A DNA stretch of 64,000 nt from assembly GCF_032854445.1 (NCBI RefSeq), contig NC_088301.1, positions 26,584,402-26,648,401 on the forward strand, given 5' to 3'. Every line of letters starts with the position of its first letter. Positions within the stretch are counted from its first letter, which is position 1. Below are positions 37,337 through 50,123 of the stretch, in pieces. This DNA is from Liolophura sinensis (lineage: Eukaryota > Mollusca > Polyplacophora > Chitonida > Chitonidae). Position numbers and translations under genes: made by a program. The notes beneath the pieces were generated by a model. It was not told the DNA's origin and ran no database searches. It saw nothing but the letters and a program-made list of their open reading frames with translations.

Positions 37337-37742
37337 CTGTTTGTACGTAAGTACGTATGTATGTAGAAATGCCCATATATGTGCATGTAGGCATGGATAT
37401 ATATGTACGTATGTACGTTTGTATGTAGAAATGCCTATGTATGTGTATGTAGGCACGTATGGTTAGCGCGCTAACTCAGGAGTCTCTCACCAATGCGGTC
37501 GCTGTGGGTTCGAGTCCAGCCCATGCTGGCTTCCTCTCCGGCCGTACGTGGGAAGGTCTGACAGCAACCTGCGGATGGTCGTGGGTTTCCCCCGGGCTCT
37601 GCCCGGTTTCCACCCACCACAATGCTGACCGCCGTCGTATAAGTGAAATATTCTTGAGTATGGCGTAAAACACTAGTCAAATCTATAAATCAAATGGTAT
37701 GTAGAAATGCCCAAGTATATGTGTGTAGGTTTGTATGTCTAA
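37337..37742. repeat. 'gtatgtagaaatgcc' tandem repeat interrupted by a SINE
   Basis: Units beginning 'gtatgtagaaatgcc' start at about 37357, 37421 and 37697, embedded in (TATG/TACG)n-type sequence. The third is separated from the others by the SINE copy at 37459-37690. Confidence 0.8.
37459..37690 (+). repeat. V-like tRNA SINE, 5' truncated
   Basis: Retains 'gttagcgcgctaac', the B-box-like 'gggttcgagtcc', an intact core 'gtgggtttcccccgggctct' and the 3' body. Confidence 0.93.
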
Positions 37743-39524
37743 TATTATACACAGAAAGGTCACGAGTACATCTGCTGTCTTTCATACACCGTGCCACAAG
37801 CGAAGTTTTTTGGAAGCAAATAACGGTAAACCGGGCACTCAGCAATATTGATGTAAATATATAAAGCCAGTCTGAACCCGCTTTACGATGCATTACACCG
37901 AGAGCAACCCTTCATCCAAACTGACTGGAGGATTGATTTTGTCTGGTACATTAATGTTACAGTGGGGCTTCAAAGGTGGGTTTTGTTGTTGACAGATTAT
38001 AATTGCCCTGTGTTAGGTTTGCACAAAACTTTCAGTCGGCCCTGCTCGCCCGCCGCAGCTGTCTTAACAGTTATACACCTTAACGCTCACGCGATCCTGT
38101 ACAGTCTTGGTGAGGTAATTAAGGGCTTTTCCAGACCACTAGCTAGTTATCGTATTCCCAGTGTTATCTCTGCCCGGGGGGTAGGAAAAGAAAGTTAACC
38201 ACACAAAAAGAGATGTAGTATGAACCATATATGGCTGTTTATAAATCCTCTTATAGGGACTTGTGACCTTAAATATGAAAGACATAACAAAGCCAATGAA
38301 CCAAAAAACAAAACAAAAAAAAAATCGAAAATTTATTCTTTTTTGTCGATATGGCACTATGCCGCTTTAGGGAAAAGAATTATTACCACACGATAACCTA
38401 CTCTAGATATTGTTTTTGAAGTAAATCGCACCTTGAATTTGAAGTCCTATTATTTTAGTAAATTTCTGTTATTTTATTAAATTTGTAAAGTATTTGTCAA
38501 ATGATTTAGGTGGAATATGTTTTTTTTTTTAAATATAATTCACCTGATGCGATGACAAGTGTTCTCAGAAAACTTATCTTTCCTGTAGGTCTTTGAAAAG
38601 GGTATTCATTCCATCTAAAAATGAAAGTTAAATCAATAGTCATCGCAACTCTCTTGCTCAACTGATCATCGCACTTAATGTTACTGGAGTATTCATTAAA
38701 AACTTGGTACTTATACAAGATCAATTCCTTTATTATTCAAGGTAAATCTGATGCAAAATATAAACACCTGACGTTGCAAGGCTTCTAAATATCACCACCC
38801 AGCATCACGTTCTCGATGGCTTTTATCTAATTGGAAATAGCGGAGAACACTTTTGTTTTCAAAATACCAAGAACTCCCAACGTGTTGAGTTGAAGTATAA
38901 GCTAGAAGAAGTAAGAGCATATAGGAAGCAGATTACACACTGTCGTGCGTTCCACAAGTAACTAATTAAGTTTGACTCCAGGCTTAATTATTGATCTAAC
39001 GTTAATTGGACTACGCGCGAGTCGGTTTAGAGGTTAGCGACTTTGAGTGTTTGCCAGGCCGTTGATCAACCAATGGCACAACGCTGTAAACTAATGTAAT
39101 TCGAAACAGGTCTTTGCTCTAACTGAAGCAAGCTTAGTTTGGTTTTATGTGACACGAAATCCAACGCTTCTTGTGAAGAATTAAGTTTGCCTAGTTAGAA
39201 AATACTTACTAAACAAATTAAACTCAGCTAAGAGAGCTTTACAAAAATTAGATCCCACCCTTTTAGCTATACATGCTTATTTGGAAAGTAAGGTTTTGAT
39301 GAATCGGATGAATCTGGATGAAATAATATAACTCGAAAGCAGGACGTGGCTCATTGGAAATGATTGGGGTGTAGTTCCCAGCCGCTGCATGGCTTTAAAA
39401 CGAGAATAGGCTTTAATCCAAGTTTTGGACTGGAAATTTTTACGTTTTTCTCGCCCTCCTTGCCCACTGTTCGTGGGGCGATAAGAAGCGTTCAATGGCG
39501 CTCATGAAACCGTTTTGACAGTCT
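37743..39524. other. Non-coding stretch, nothing recognised
   Basis: AT-rich, with A-runs near 38310-38330 and a T-run near 38521. No supported exon. Confidence 0.4.
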
Positions 39525-39536
39525 TGCATTTGTTGA

Positions 39537-39787
39537 TTTATTTATTTATTTGATTGGTGTTTTACGCCATACTCAAGAATATTTCACTTTTATACGACGG
39601 CGGCCAGCATTATGGTGGGTGGAAACCGGGCAGAGCCATCCGCAGGTTGCTGGCAGACCTTCCCACTTACGGCCAGAGAGGAAGCCAGCATGAGCTGGAC
39701 TTGACCTCACAGCGACCGCGTTGGTGAGAGCCTCCTGGGTCATTACGCTGCGCTAGCGCGCTAACCGACTGAACCACGGAGGCCCCC
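39537..39787 (-). repeat. V-like tRNA SINE with perfect target duplication
   Basis: Full head and tail. The segment coding the CCCCCGGG core is deleted. A perfect 12-bp duplication, 'tgcatttgttga', flanks it at 39525-39536 and 39788-39799. Confidence 0.94.
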
Positions 39788-40250
39788 TGCATTTGTTGAA
39801 GGCCAGTTGTGGTCCAACGACAAAGTGTACAAATCTGTTCGCCACAAGTGTCGGGAGTGAGTAAAAGATGGTAACTCCCCAGTTATCGGTTAATTTCTTC
39901 GGGAACGCCGATTTTCTCCACTCATAAAAGTGATTGGTGTCATACAAATGTAAAAATGAGAATGGCGATAAACAACAAAGAAATAACGATAACAAATTTA
40001 CCTCTATCTTTACTTTTATAAGTTCATTAAGGTTTAATTCATACATAGTTGATTCGATAAATTCACAAGAATATCCACCTAGATCTTCGAGAGCATAATT
40101 ATTAATGAACCTCCATGGTTAATTAGGACTATGCAATGTAGCTTAATTGGTAAACGTCGATAAATATTTTGATAACTATTCAACTCATTGTCTGACTGAT
40201 TGGTTCAGTGAAATGCAGGGTAACTAAGTGCTATAAAGTCTAAGACTTTT

Positions 40251-40430
40251 TGTTTATTTACTTATTTATTTATTTATTTATTTATTTGATTCGTTTTTAC
40301 ACCGTACTCAAGTATATTTCACTTATACGACGGCGGCCAGCATTATGGTGAGAGGAAACCGGGTAGAGCCCGGGGGAAAACCAGGACCAGGTTGCTGGAA
40401 AACATTCCCACGCATGGCCGGAGAAAGAAG
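40251..40430 (-). repeat. V-like tRNA SINE, tRNA head missing
   Basis: Has a long (TTTA)n tail on the plus strand, the body and the core 'ctctacccggtttcct'. Similarity stops at 'ccggagaaagaag'. Confidence 0.9.
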
Positions 40431-43395
40431 CTTTGGTTGTAACGATTGGATCTCTTACAGCCAAGTAAATAAAGGCTGATAAATAGACGGGACAGGCCGA
40501 CTGGCATCACTTGCACAGCTGTGTGACATCCCACGGCGTTTAACCTCAGCGCTGACCGACTAAACATCTATAATGTATTGCATAAGCAATAACGTCGATG
40601 CCATATTGTTACACGGGGCTGGCGATCAACCCTCTTATTTCTCCCATAACTCAGATGATGAAAGGGTGGGAGGTCGTGGAACGGGGTTGAGGAGAGGGCT
40701 GGTTTATACCTGGGCCAGCAATACCGTGGATTACAGCCGTATAATTAATCCGTTCCTTTTCCCCGGCGGAGAGACTGGTTTATCTGGGATTGGTGCAAAG
40801 CGTATCCAGCAAGAAATACATCAATTACCAGGACAAATCAAAGGCATTTCCACAGAAAGATGGATATGAATTTACCCATTGATCACATTCGGCTCTTCCT
40901 TGGGTCAATCGGTGATCTTTATGAGCTACCTCATCCCCCCCTCCAAACCCCGAAACACCCTTCACCTTTTCCCCGTCTCGCCGCTGAAGGACTCATTCTA
41001 CAGGAGCTGTCTGCTGGGCCTTTAAGCTTAGCAATAATCGACTTCAGCAGTGATTCATCAAAAACTATAGCTTATAGTTGCTTCCGATTGGTTCGGATAG
41101 AGAAACCCGTTCTCTTGCCCCGTCCTAGCTCGTTGACGTTTGACCTTGTAGTGTCAAAGGTCGCCCGGCTGGCCTTGTGACGTCTTCTTGTGCTGGTGAA
41201 GTCCTGTCAACCATGCTAGTCACCCAACAAGTCAGACCCGACATCACAGATCTCGCGGACAACTTACCAATTCCGCCCCGTCCCTCGCAACACAGCGCCA
41301 TCAAATCGATAACTGTTTATTGGTAGCGCAAGCATGATGTAAATAATGAGTTGATGTGATGGGTGTGTGACCAGCTTAATTATTGTCCACAATGTGATCC
41401 GTGTGAAACACACCATTACTCAAGCTCTTTGACTGATTTGATTGATTGAGTGATTTCTCAGCTTAGGATCGTCTTCTATGGTCAGGTTAAAATCTATATT
41501 TACTTACCGATAAGTGACTTCGGAATTTGGCACAAAATATTTTTTTTTCTCCTTAAGGTATATCAAATTCTTTCTCGTACAAAAGTTAGAGATTTCCAAA
41601 ATACCATAGCACACATTTAACTATAAGGAACATTGGCATTGCTTGCTGACTAGGGAAAATATTGAAAGTAAGTTGTCCATTACACAGTAGAGATGTTTGT
41701 CGTATAACCTTATTAAATCAGGCGATTTCTCTAAACTAAGCCCTATTTACCGAATAGGAACATTAAAGTGTTTATAGCTTATTGAGAGTAAATGTTTCTT
41801 TTCTTAAGATAGAGATCCTTCTAACTATAACTTGAACGTATAACTATAACGTATAACTATAATGGACATTTCCCCTATACGCTATATTCTGTATTATATC
41901 ATTAAATATAAGTACTTGAAATGTCAAGGTCAAATGTTACCCTCATTATTGTTCACAAAAAACCTGACCAACGGGATGCTGACATCCAGTTGTTGTTAAT
42001 TCAGACGTCAGATGAGGCTGCAGATATTTGGTTCCGTGTTACTTTAAAAGACATTGACAAGGCCCAGCTGTTTAATACCATGACTTGACAACACGTTTTT
42101 TATATCTGGTTCCTGGAATGGATTCATCGTCAGGTCGCGTATCAGAGAGTCCTTAGTCATTCTCCCAGGGAAAAATCAGTAAGCCGAATGAACAGCAGTC
42201 GATTTGAAAAATTAGATTTGTATGAAAATGACTGTGGAGATACCTAACGGCGATCTCCGTATGTATACGAGGGGAAAAACTGCTTTTGGGTATTATCAAC
42301 CTGTTAAAGGATGTCATCGTTTAAAGTTAAGACCCTTGCCACGTCGGCTGCATGCCGTGATGTTGTCCGTTTTTTGATGGACCTTTGGATAAGAGACATG
42401 CTTAAGCCGCTCGTCTTAAGATTCTGCGAGGAGCTTAAATGTCGCATCAGCAGGCCGATAAGAGGACAGAGTCTCCGAGCTCATCACCATATAGATGGGG
42501 GAAAAGCTCAGAGATGGTCGCCAAAACTGAGCCGTCTCTGGGGTCCAAGGATGAACCTAGGTGACTTAGAGCCGGGACTCTACGCGATGAAGGTCACCTA
42601 CAGGCAAAACGTCCTGAGCAACGGTTTGATGTAGATCCACCAAGATCTGTATTGGCTCGCCCTGGAAACAGCAGATATCTGTCATTACACTCTAATGACG
42701 GATGAGTTGCAAATGGAGTGATAAAGCCGTAAGCACCTCCAGAAAACAATGTCTGACCTCTTGGCCTGATGTTTTACCGCTCCAGTCCGCGTCTGCTTTA
42801 AACGGGCTTTATAGAATTCCGGAGATTTGGTTCGACGCAAGCATCACCTCAACCGACGGGGGTGCTTTATGCAGAGCAGCATTAAATGATGGTGATACAC
42901 ACATTTTCTACATCACACTCTTTCCCCCCGTTTTGTTTTGATTTTTAAGTTCACGCCTCTTGGAGACGGGATTAGCTGATGCGTGTATATCACTTCGTTA
43001 TAGTCATGCAGATCGATCAATATACCGTATTCAGGGAGTTCTTGCTGGCCATTCACTGGAGAATGCCGTCAAAAAATGCAGCTAGAATTATAACCATGAT
43101 GGGATGAGCCTCTGTCCCAAGAGGGAGCTCCGATGGTTTAGATACAGAGAGACTCCGCCATGCAGCGGCACTTAAACCAAGGCTCACCTTGGGCCCCATT
43201 CAGGCATTTTCTGTCAGTCAGTTTGGTTCACGTTCTTAAGGGAACTGGCGATGGAGCTCACTGCTTATCGTGAATGCATCACGTGATCGTGCTCTTCATG
43301 GCTGGCCAGGTATAAGATGCTTTATTTGGCGTATTTGTACTTTCCTTAGGATCATCTAATAGACCTAATATAATTTGATTTATGACCGACAATGA
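40431..43395. other. Non-coding stretch
   Basis: Three plus frames of 98-107 codons (40573-40869, 40860-41180, 42311-42634) show no domain, homology or splice support. A short 'gtataactataac' duplication lies near 41838. Confidence 0.4.
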
Positions 43396-43517
43396 AGAAT
43401 CTTTGCAAGGGAGATGACTCACTTGTAGGTGGGAAGGTCTTCAGCAACATGCGGATGGTCGTGGGTTCCCCCCGGGCACTGACCGAGACTAAAGAATCTT
43501 TGCAAGTGAGATGACTC
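43396..43517 (+). repeat. SINE core fragment inside a 25-bp direct repeat
   Basis: Positions 43431-43485 hold 'gtgggaaggtct' and 'gcggatggtcgtgggttccc'. They are flanked by 'agaatctttgcaag(g/t)gag' plus 'atgactc' at 43396-43420 and 43493-43517 (24 of 25 identical). Confidence 0.75.
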
Positions 43518-45070
43518 CAACTATCATGGGGCTAAACCCTGATGGGAAGGGCGGGTGGGGGAGTGGGTGATGGATTAGGGATTTGAACGGTTGTCTCTTA
43601 ATCTAAATCTTGCATGCATCTATTTTCCACGGAGCCGCATTGGCAATGGACAGTCTACAGCGTTTGTAAAGCGCCGCTCATTTCGTTGTACATGAAGTCC
43701 GCTGGAAATCACTAGCCATCCACCAACATGGCATACGCATTAAACTAGCCCTGCTTGTGTAAATCTGTGCATTACACGCCAAATTTGACATATATATATT
43801 GCAGAGAATACTCTGCACTATTTAGCCTGGTATTTTATTTTCGATACGTTATGGACCTCCAGTGAACTTCATCCGTCATTGAATACTGCGGGATTTATTT
43901 CACCGTTATTTTTATTACTTTTTGTTTGTCTCGTGAAACATTTGTCATTTGTATCGGGCAAAAGCAATCCACGAAAGGCTATGTAACTCTAAACTAGCTT
44001 CACTTCGTTCCTAGCCGTGAGCATCCATGCAGAAACATATCGTTCATTTTAAAGGCCCTCATAGGATTTCAGTGTACACAGATTTGTCCGATGTGGAATA
44101 CAGTTGTACTTCAGCTATTATGCTTTCACCTTGTTTTCCTCGATCGTATTATATGCTTTGTTGCCGCCCATTTATTCTGGTTCACAAAAATGAAGGGCTT
44201 CGATAAAAACTCTCCAAGGGATGACTATATACAGATTAAAGCATACCTCCACATGTGGAGGATAGCTCGATTCGCCTCAGGTATGCAGACCAAGAACAAA
44301 TGCCAGTTGCTCGTCCAATACCTTAACGGATGAAAAGTATAGGGAGCGAGTTAAAAAGCCTGTCTTGTGTTACTTAGTTGTTTAATAGCGACCCCACATA
44401 ATTACAAGTAACAGCTGCGAGAACGGGGTAAAATTATGAAAGTTCATAGGTCCAACCTGGAGACCACCTGGGACAGGCAATGGAGCCGACACACGCTCGT
44501 AATTTACAGCCGGCATCGGTGAGCTTTGCCGAAGAGTGATCAGTAAATATCCCTCTAATGGAGAGAGACCTGGCGTTTAGACCGATCACCATTAACATTC
44601 TAACTTAATGACCTTTACAGATATTTGCAACAACCCAAAAAAAGGGTTACACTATTACAACATGAACCTTTCTCTCAAGAAAGCCATGATAGCTGTCCTG
44701 GGAAAAGCGACGCAGAGAAAGACAGTTATGATTATTTACAAGAAAAGAAGGCGTTAAAACAATTTGATTTCGCTCGTTTCCATGGTCAGTATTGCATGTG
44801 AAGTGTTGATCGTGCGTGGATTTTACAGCCCAGGTTGACCAAAAAAAAAAAAAAAGGAATGCTACCCATGCCATCTTATAAAATCGTAAATAATAATGCG
44901 ATAACTTTTATTTTTCATATTCTGCTATAGGATGAAATGACGTAAATTTTCCGCATAATTCTTGCCTTGGGCAACTCAAGAATAACAATTTTCTTTTGGG
45001 GGAGGGGAAAAACCTATTTTGAGATCGAGTTGTTGAAAACTGTGCAAACAAAATTTCAATCTTCCACGGT
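43518..45070. other. Non-coding stretch, nothing recognised
   Basis: No supported exon. A G/C-rich 'gggcgggtgggggagtggg' tract lies near 43550. Confidence 0.4.
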
Positions 45071-45735
45071 GGTAGGTGGAAGGTCTGTCAGAAACATGCG
45101 GATGGTCATGGGTTTCCCCGGGCTTTGCTGCTTTTTAAGCATTTTCATGAACAGTTAGAATAAAACCCTAAGTGGGGTAAACTGACAAGAGGCTGTATTT
45201 CACCGGTTACGTGTGACTATTTGTCAGTTGTCACGTTGCCGTCGCTTCTCTGCCTTTACTCCCTGTGCTGTACGTCTTTAATTATATTGTAGCCCTGCAT
45301 GAACCAAGATTCTGCTGGTGGGCTAAGCACTCCCGAGGACTGGGCCCTAATGTGATTATATGTTAAATGTGATGACAAGACAGCATTTTGGGTAATTCTA
45401 GACCAGTGACGTCTAAAATGTTGCCATTAACGTCATAGCACATTTTATTTTCATCTAATTCTACTAAAGCCATGGTGCTAGGGAGCATGTAATTTTCTAC
45501 TTTTGGGGCATTTTCTTGAACAGTCAGAATAAAACTCTGACTGGTATTAATTTACAAGAAGCCGTATTTCACCGGTTACGGGTGACCATTTGCCAGCGCT
45601 GCATCACACTGTCGTCGTTGCTCTAACTTTACTCTCTATGCTGTAAGTCTTAGTTATTTTCCTTAATGTAGGTCGCCGTCGTATAAGTGGAATATTTGTG
45701 AGTGCGTCATAAAACATCAATCAAATAAATCAATC
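45071..45735 (+). repeat. V-like SINE split by a family-2 insertion
   Basis: 45071-45131 matches the SINE up to 'ggtttccccgggctttgctg'. 45661-45735 resumes at 'gtcgccgtcgtataagtgg' and ends in the usual tail. The 530 bp between are a family-2 element. Confidence 0.75.
45132..45660 (+). repeat. Family-2 dispersed repeat, dimer-like copy
   Basis: Two related blocks ('tttcaccggttacgtgtgac' and 'tttcaccggttacgggtgac') are separated by 'gattctgctggtgggctaag' and 'taattctagaccagtgacgt'. The same order in reverse is seen at 54725-55090. Confidence 0.8.
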
Positions 45736-46167
45736 TTACAATCAAACCAGACAACCTAGGTCAGGGCTAAGGGAGCTGTATTGAATATGGGTTCTGTGAG
45801 GGCAGCAGAGAATGTAAATCCTTTAAAATTTGGTAACCGTCATTGTAACGTTTTCATTATTCGTGATGTAAGCAACATCTCAAACACAAAGATAACATAC
45901 AGTTCGTTTGTCACAGCATTGTACTGGTTATTTCATATAACACATCATGTCTAAAAAAACACAAGCCAGTTCTGGGCAGGTTGGGGATCAAGGATACACT
46001 GCAGTTTCATGATGTCCATTAAAATGGTTTTATTGTCACGGAAGAATATTTACACGTTTGTGTTTAGCCTTGAATTGGGTATATAGCTGACTTCTACCGC
46101 GCGGGGTAGAAGTGTGCGTATGTGTGCCAGGGAGGACCATTTAAAGCATATTTCTCATGCCGTGGGA

Positions 46168-46182
46168 GGGGGGGGGGGGGGG
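46168..46182. repeat. Poly-G run
   Basis: An uninterrupted G tract abutting the 5' end of the SINE at 46183. Confidence 0.85.
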
Positions 46183-46417
46183 CTTTGTGGCTCAGTTGGT
46201 TGTAATGACCCAGGAGTCTCTCACCAATGCGGTCTCTCACCAGTTCAAGTCCAGCTCATGCTGGCTTCCTCTCCGGCCGTAAGTGGGAAGGTCTTCCAAC
46301 AACCCGCGGATGGCTCTGCCCGGTTTCCACCCACCATAATGCTGGCCACCGTCGTATAAAAGTGAAATATTCTTGAGTACGGCGTAAAACACCAATCAAA
46401 ATAGAAAATAAATAAAT
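46183..46417 (+). repeat. V-like tRNA SINE with core deletion
   Basis: The head 'ctttgtggctcagttggttg' is complete at the 5' end. The core reads 'gcggatggctctgcccggtt', lacking the usual 'tcgtgggtttcccccgg'. Confidence 0.92.
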
Positions 46418-48930
46418 CATGCTATGGAAAAACCACATCACTCATGGAAGACTAACGCAAACAATGGACTACAAATAATCCTGGTCCCTCTTCACCATAT
46501 ATACAATAAATCGTTTGATGGCACTGAACTCTAGGATATACACTACAGAAAAAAAATCTCATTAAAAATACAGAACATCATGTTCATTATTCCTTCTGAA
46601 AAAAACATTATGTTGGCGATTCTTCCTTTAAAAGAAATTGGAGAATGCACAAAAATGGGGGCGAAGACAACGTTGTCAATCTACTTGCTACCGCCTAGAT
46701 AATAGCGACCTATCCATCGACGGATGCGTATTAAACATAGATGGCGCAGAGAGGGGTTTTTAAATGTCAAGAGTATGATCTAAATGTCAAATCAAATGTC
46801 GACCGTCACAGATGGGATGGGATTCCAACTGAAATCACTAATCTTGCGCAAGCTTATTGCCTCTACGCTTCGCCTAGATCTTGTCTTTCACTATATGAAG
46901 ATGCCGGACTGTTGCTCTCATTTCTGCTTGAACATGTCGGATTATTTGCAATAAAATTTCCATCCAAGCGCCTGCGCAAGAGTCTCACAATATACGACGT
47001 CGCAGTAGTTATTTTCTTTCTGCAGGTTTCATCGCGGTATTAACCTGGCACCAGCTTTCATCTGTTATGAAGAAAATTTTTCCATTTTAATGGTATAAGC
47101 TCATTTGTAACTGTTACAGCCTTCACAAAAATCACAAATACCTTATTCAGTTAGCAGGAATTCCACATTCAGGGACCCTTTAAGTACTACTTAATTGGCA
47201 GTGTTATAGGCTATCGTCTGACTATGAAGTTATATTCATTAATAATACCATCAATAACACATTGTTTAGTAATACTATCAATATCTTCTAAACATGTTGC
47301 TTTCCATTCTTACATGCAGACGATCCTATATCGTGGTACAGTGCTCCAAGTTGGATCATGACAACAGTTATAACTGTCACTACCTCTTCACCCATGACAA
47401 GTTTGCAACAATTGAAGTTGAATACCTCATTACCCATTAGAAGCTTACAACCGTTAAAAACAAACACAACTATACGGTTTCTCCTTTTCTCAACTACGTA
47501 CGCAGTTTTCGTTTGCTCTCACGTGTGATATCAACGGCAATTTTTTATGTCTGTTAATAAAACCCAGGAAATGTCACTGTGTTTTACATATTACTGGACT
47601 CCACATGCAAAACACTAAAAAATTTACTTTCAAGGTCAAATGATGATTTCAGCATAAACAGATTGAAACAGTTATCAGGTGTGTGATGTACAGACAGCTT
47701 ATGACCAATGTCCCTCTTTCCAAATTGTAGACGAAAATCCAGAAAGCAGGGGTTATCAATGCTGTTGTAAAGACAATGCCATTTTATACCAAGTTATATA
47801 TTGAGATTATCATATCACTGCGTGATCCGCGATGACCGATGAGAGTTATAAGAGGTCGGCTTGTGGTATCAGCCGACCTCGAAGTGCAAGGCAGATGCGA
47901 CAGGCCGACCTCAGACAATGAGAGCCGATACAACACTGTGGAACACGCACTTTTATGATAATCTATATAGCATATACCTTTATTTTTGCGTAATAAGTGG
48001 TCAAAACGCACACTTTTTTTCATCAATCAGTAGACCGACTTACTACAACTAGAGACCCTACACCGACAAAATGTAGTTCATCCATAGTTCATAGTTTTAT
48101 GTAGTTCATAAAGGAGCACGATTTCTTCAGCTCGAATATGATTATGTTCTTTAAATTTTTATTTCATTAGTTTCAAATGCAACTATGTAAAATAAATTAT
48201 TACAGTGAAAATTCAAGAGCGTGGACTATTATAACGTCGCCATTTCACAAAACGCGGACAAATTCCTACTCCAAGGGAATTCCTTCACGTGAGAGAGACG
48301 TGGGTTAGAGAGTATGCGTTTACTGAAAATATCATCCTCATGCGGACGTGTGGTCACTGATCGTGTGTGGCTGAAATTAATGATGAAACCACTGACAACT
48401 GTCGTGAGTGTCTGAGCGCCGAATATATTTGCTATTTTTACTGTTTACATTCAGAAGATGCCATGGGAAGACGAAAGACGCCGAGTTCATGAAAACAGTA
48501 TGGTCCTTAATTTCAGATTCATCAAATTTATTCGACCCTGAGTGACACGAGATCAGATCACCGACTACATGGGATTGATCCACATGTGAATATTTATCTG
48601 TACAACCTTGTATTTCAGCTGCTTAGGGGACAAAGTTAAGGATTTTTACCAAGAAGGTCAGTCATACTTTCACTGAGCTCTAATAAATGCCGCGACGTTG
48701 CGGTGTCAACAATGCTTGATGCGTAGAGCAAGTAATTTGGGAGCCGCGATCAAAGGTTGGGCAGTTTTGGACTTGAAGTTTACATAATTTCCACCCAGGC
48801 TGAAGGGAACATGCTTGTCGTTTCTTTGTGCCCTAAAAGAAGGCCATTAAATGTGTTTTCTTTACTGTTTAATGTTCTTGTTGTAGTTACATCACACCAA
48901 ATTCCGAAGTTAGCTGGAGTGGAAGGAAAC
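46418..48930. other. Non-coding stretch with one perfect hairpin
   Basis: No exon supported. The hairpin at 47852-47880 is listed separately. Confidence 0.4.
47852..47880. repeat. Perfect 10-bp inverted repeat (hairpin)
   Basis: Arms 'gaggtcggct' (47852-47861) and 'agccgacctc' (47871-47880) around a 9-base loop. A third 'ggccgacctc' follows near 47902. There is no T-run after it, so a pol III terminator is not suggested. Confidence 0.85.
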
Positions 48931-48980
48931 AGCCGGAGAGGAAGCCAGCATGAATGACCGCATTGGTGACAGGATCCTGA
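48931..48980 (-). repeat. V-like SINE, small internal fragment
   Basis: Matches only 'agccggagaggaagccagca' and the adjacent 'gaccgcattggtgac' part. Confidence 0.8.
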
Positions 48981-49445
48981 CTTTCCCCGGTAAAGGGCGC
49001 TTTGAATGTAAACATTAAAAGTAGTCCCTGTTTTCAGAGGATGCATATACGAACCACCCTATACGGAAAAAAATAGGATGCCTTTGTATCAGTTGGGTGA
49101 CGGCCATAGGTATATGATAAATATTATTATCAATATCAATGTTTTCAAATTGTACATCTGAAACAAAGTACTTAGGTTGCATTTAATCCAGACCGAACGG
49201 CCTGCTTCAAAGTGGTGATACCAATCAACACGATGTAGAGTCCATTCTTCCTAATGTAACGGATCATCTTGGATAAAAAAATCGTCCTGTCCATATATAC
49301 ATTTGCCAACAGACATAGTTAAACTTCAGGAACACATATTTCTAAAACCACAAACATTTGGCTTGCATCTTCATTGAATGGAATTTTCTTGTTGCTGACG
49401 GATTCACTTTCCAGTGTCTAACCCTTGATAAGCAGGGATAGAATA

Positions 49446-49700
49446 TTTATTTATTTATTTGATTGGTGTTTATAGCCGTACTCAAGAATACTTCACTTAT
49501 ACGACGGCGGTCAGCATTATGGTGCAGAACCCCTGGGGAAACACACGACCATCCGCAGGTTGCTCAACAGACTTTCCCACGTACGGCCGGAGAGGAAGCC
49601 AGCATGAGCTGGACTTGAGCTCACAGCAACCGCATTGGTGAGAGGCTCATAGGTTATTACGCTGCGCTAGCGCGCTGGCCAACTGAGCCACGAAGGCCCC
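49446..49700 (-). repeat. V-like tRNA SINE, near full length
   Basis: Tail, body, diverged core ('cccctggggaaaca') and complete head ending 'actgagccacgaaggcccc'. Confidence 0.94.
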
Positions 49701-49877
49701 AAACATTGAATATGAATTACGTAAAGATGCTAGGGAATGCATGTTATAGGGTTTATCAAGTATTCCAAAAAAGACTTTTCCAAATCAGATCGAAGCTACG
49801 ACATGTTTAGACACCCCTGTATTTCTTAATAAAATAAGTGTAAAACGTCCTTAAACGATTTGCTGCAATTTTAATCG

Positions 49878-50123
49878 ATTTATTTATTTATTTCATTGGT
49901 GTTTTACGCCGTACTCAACAATACTTATCTTATACGACGGCGCCAAGCATTATAGCAGGAGGAAACCGGGCAGAGCCTGGTGGAAACACATGACCATCAG
50001 CAAGTTGCTGACAGACCTTCTCACATACAGCCGGAGAGGAAACCAGCACGAGCGAACGCATTGGTGACAGGCTCCTAGGTCATAGTGCCGCACTGGCGTG
50101 CTAGCAACCTCACCCACGAAGGC
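49878..50123 (-). repeat. V-like tRNA SINE, diverged copy
   Basis: All parts are present with many substitutions. Flanks 'caattttaatc' and 'caactttaatt' may be a decayed target duplication. Confidence 0.9.

Noticed and set aside
46181-46260. tRNA gene
   Set aside because: The 'gtggctcagttggtt' head and B box belong to the SINE, the acceptor stem does not close, and the same head is repeated in many copies.
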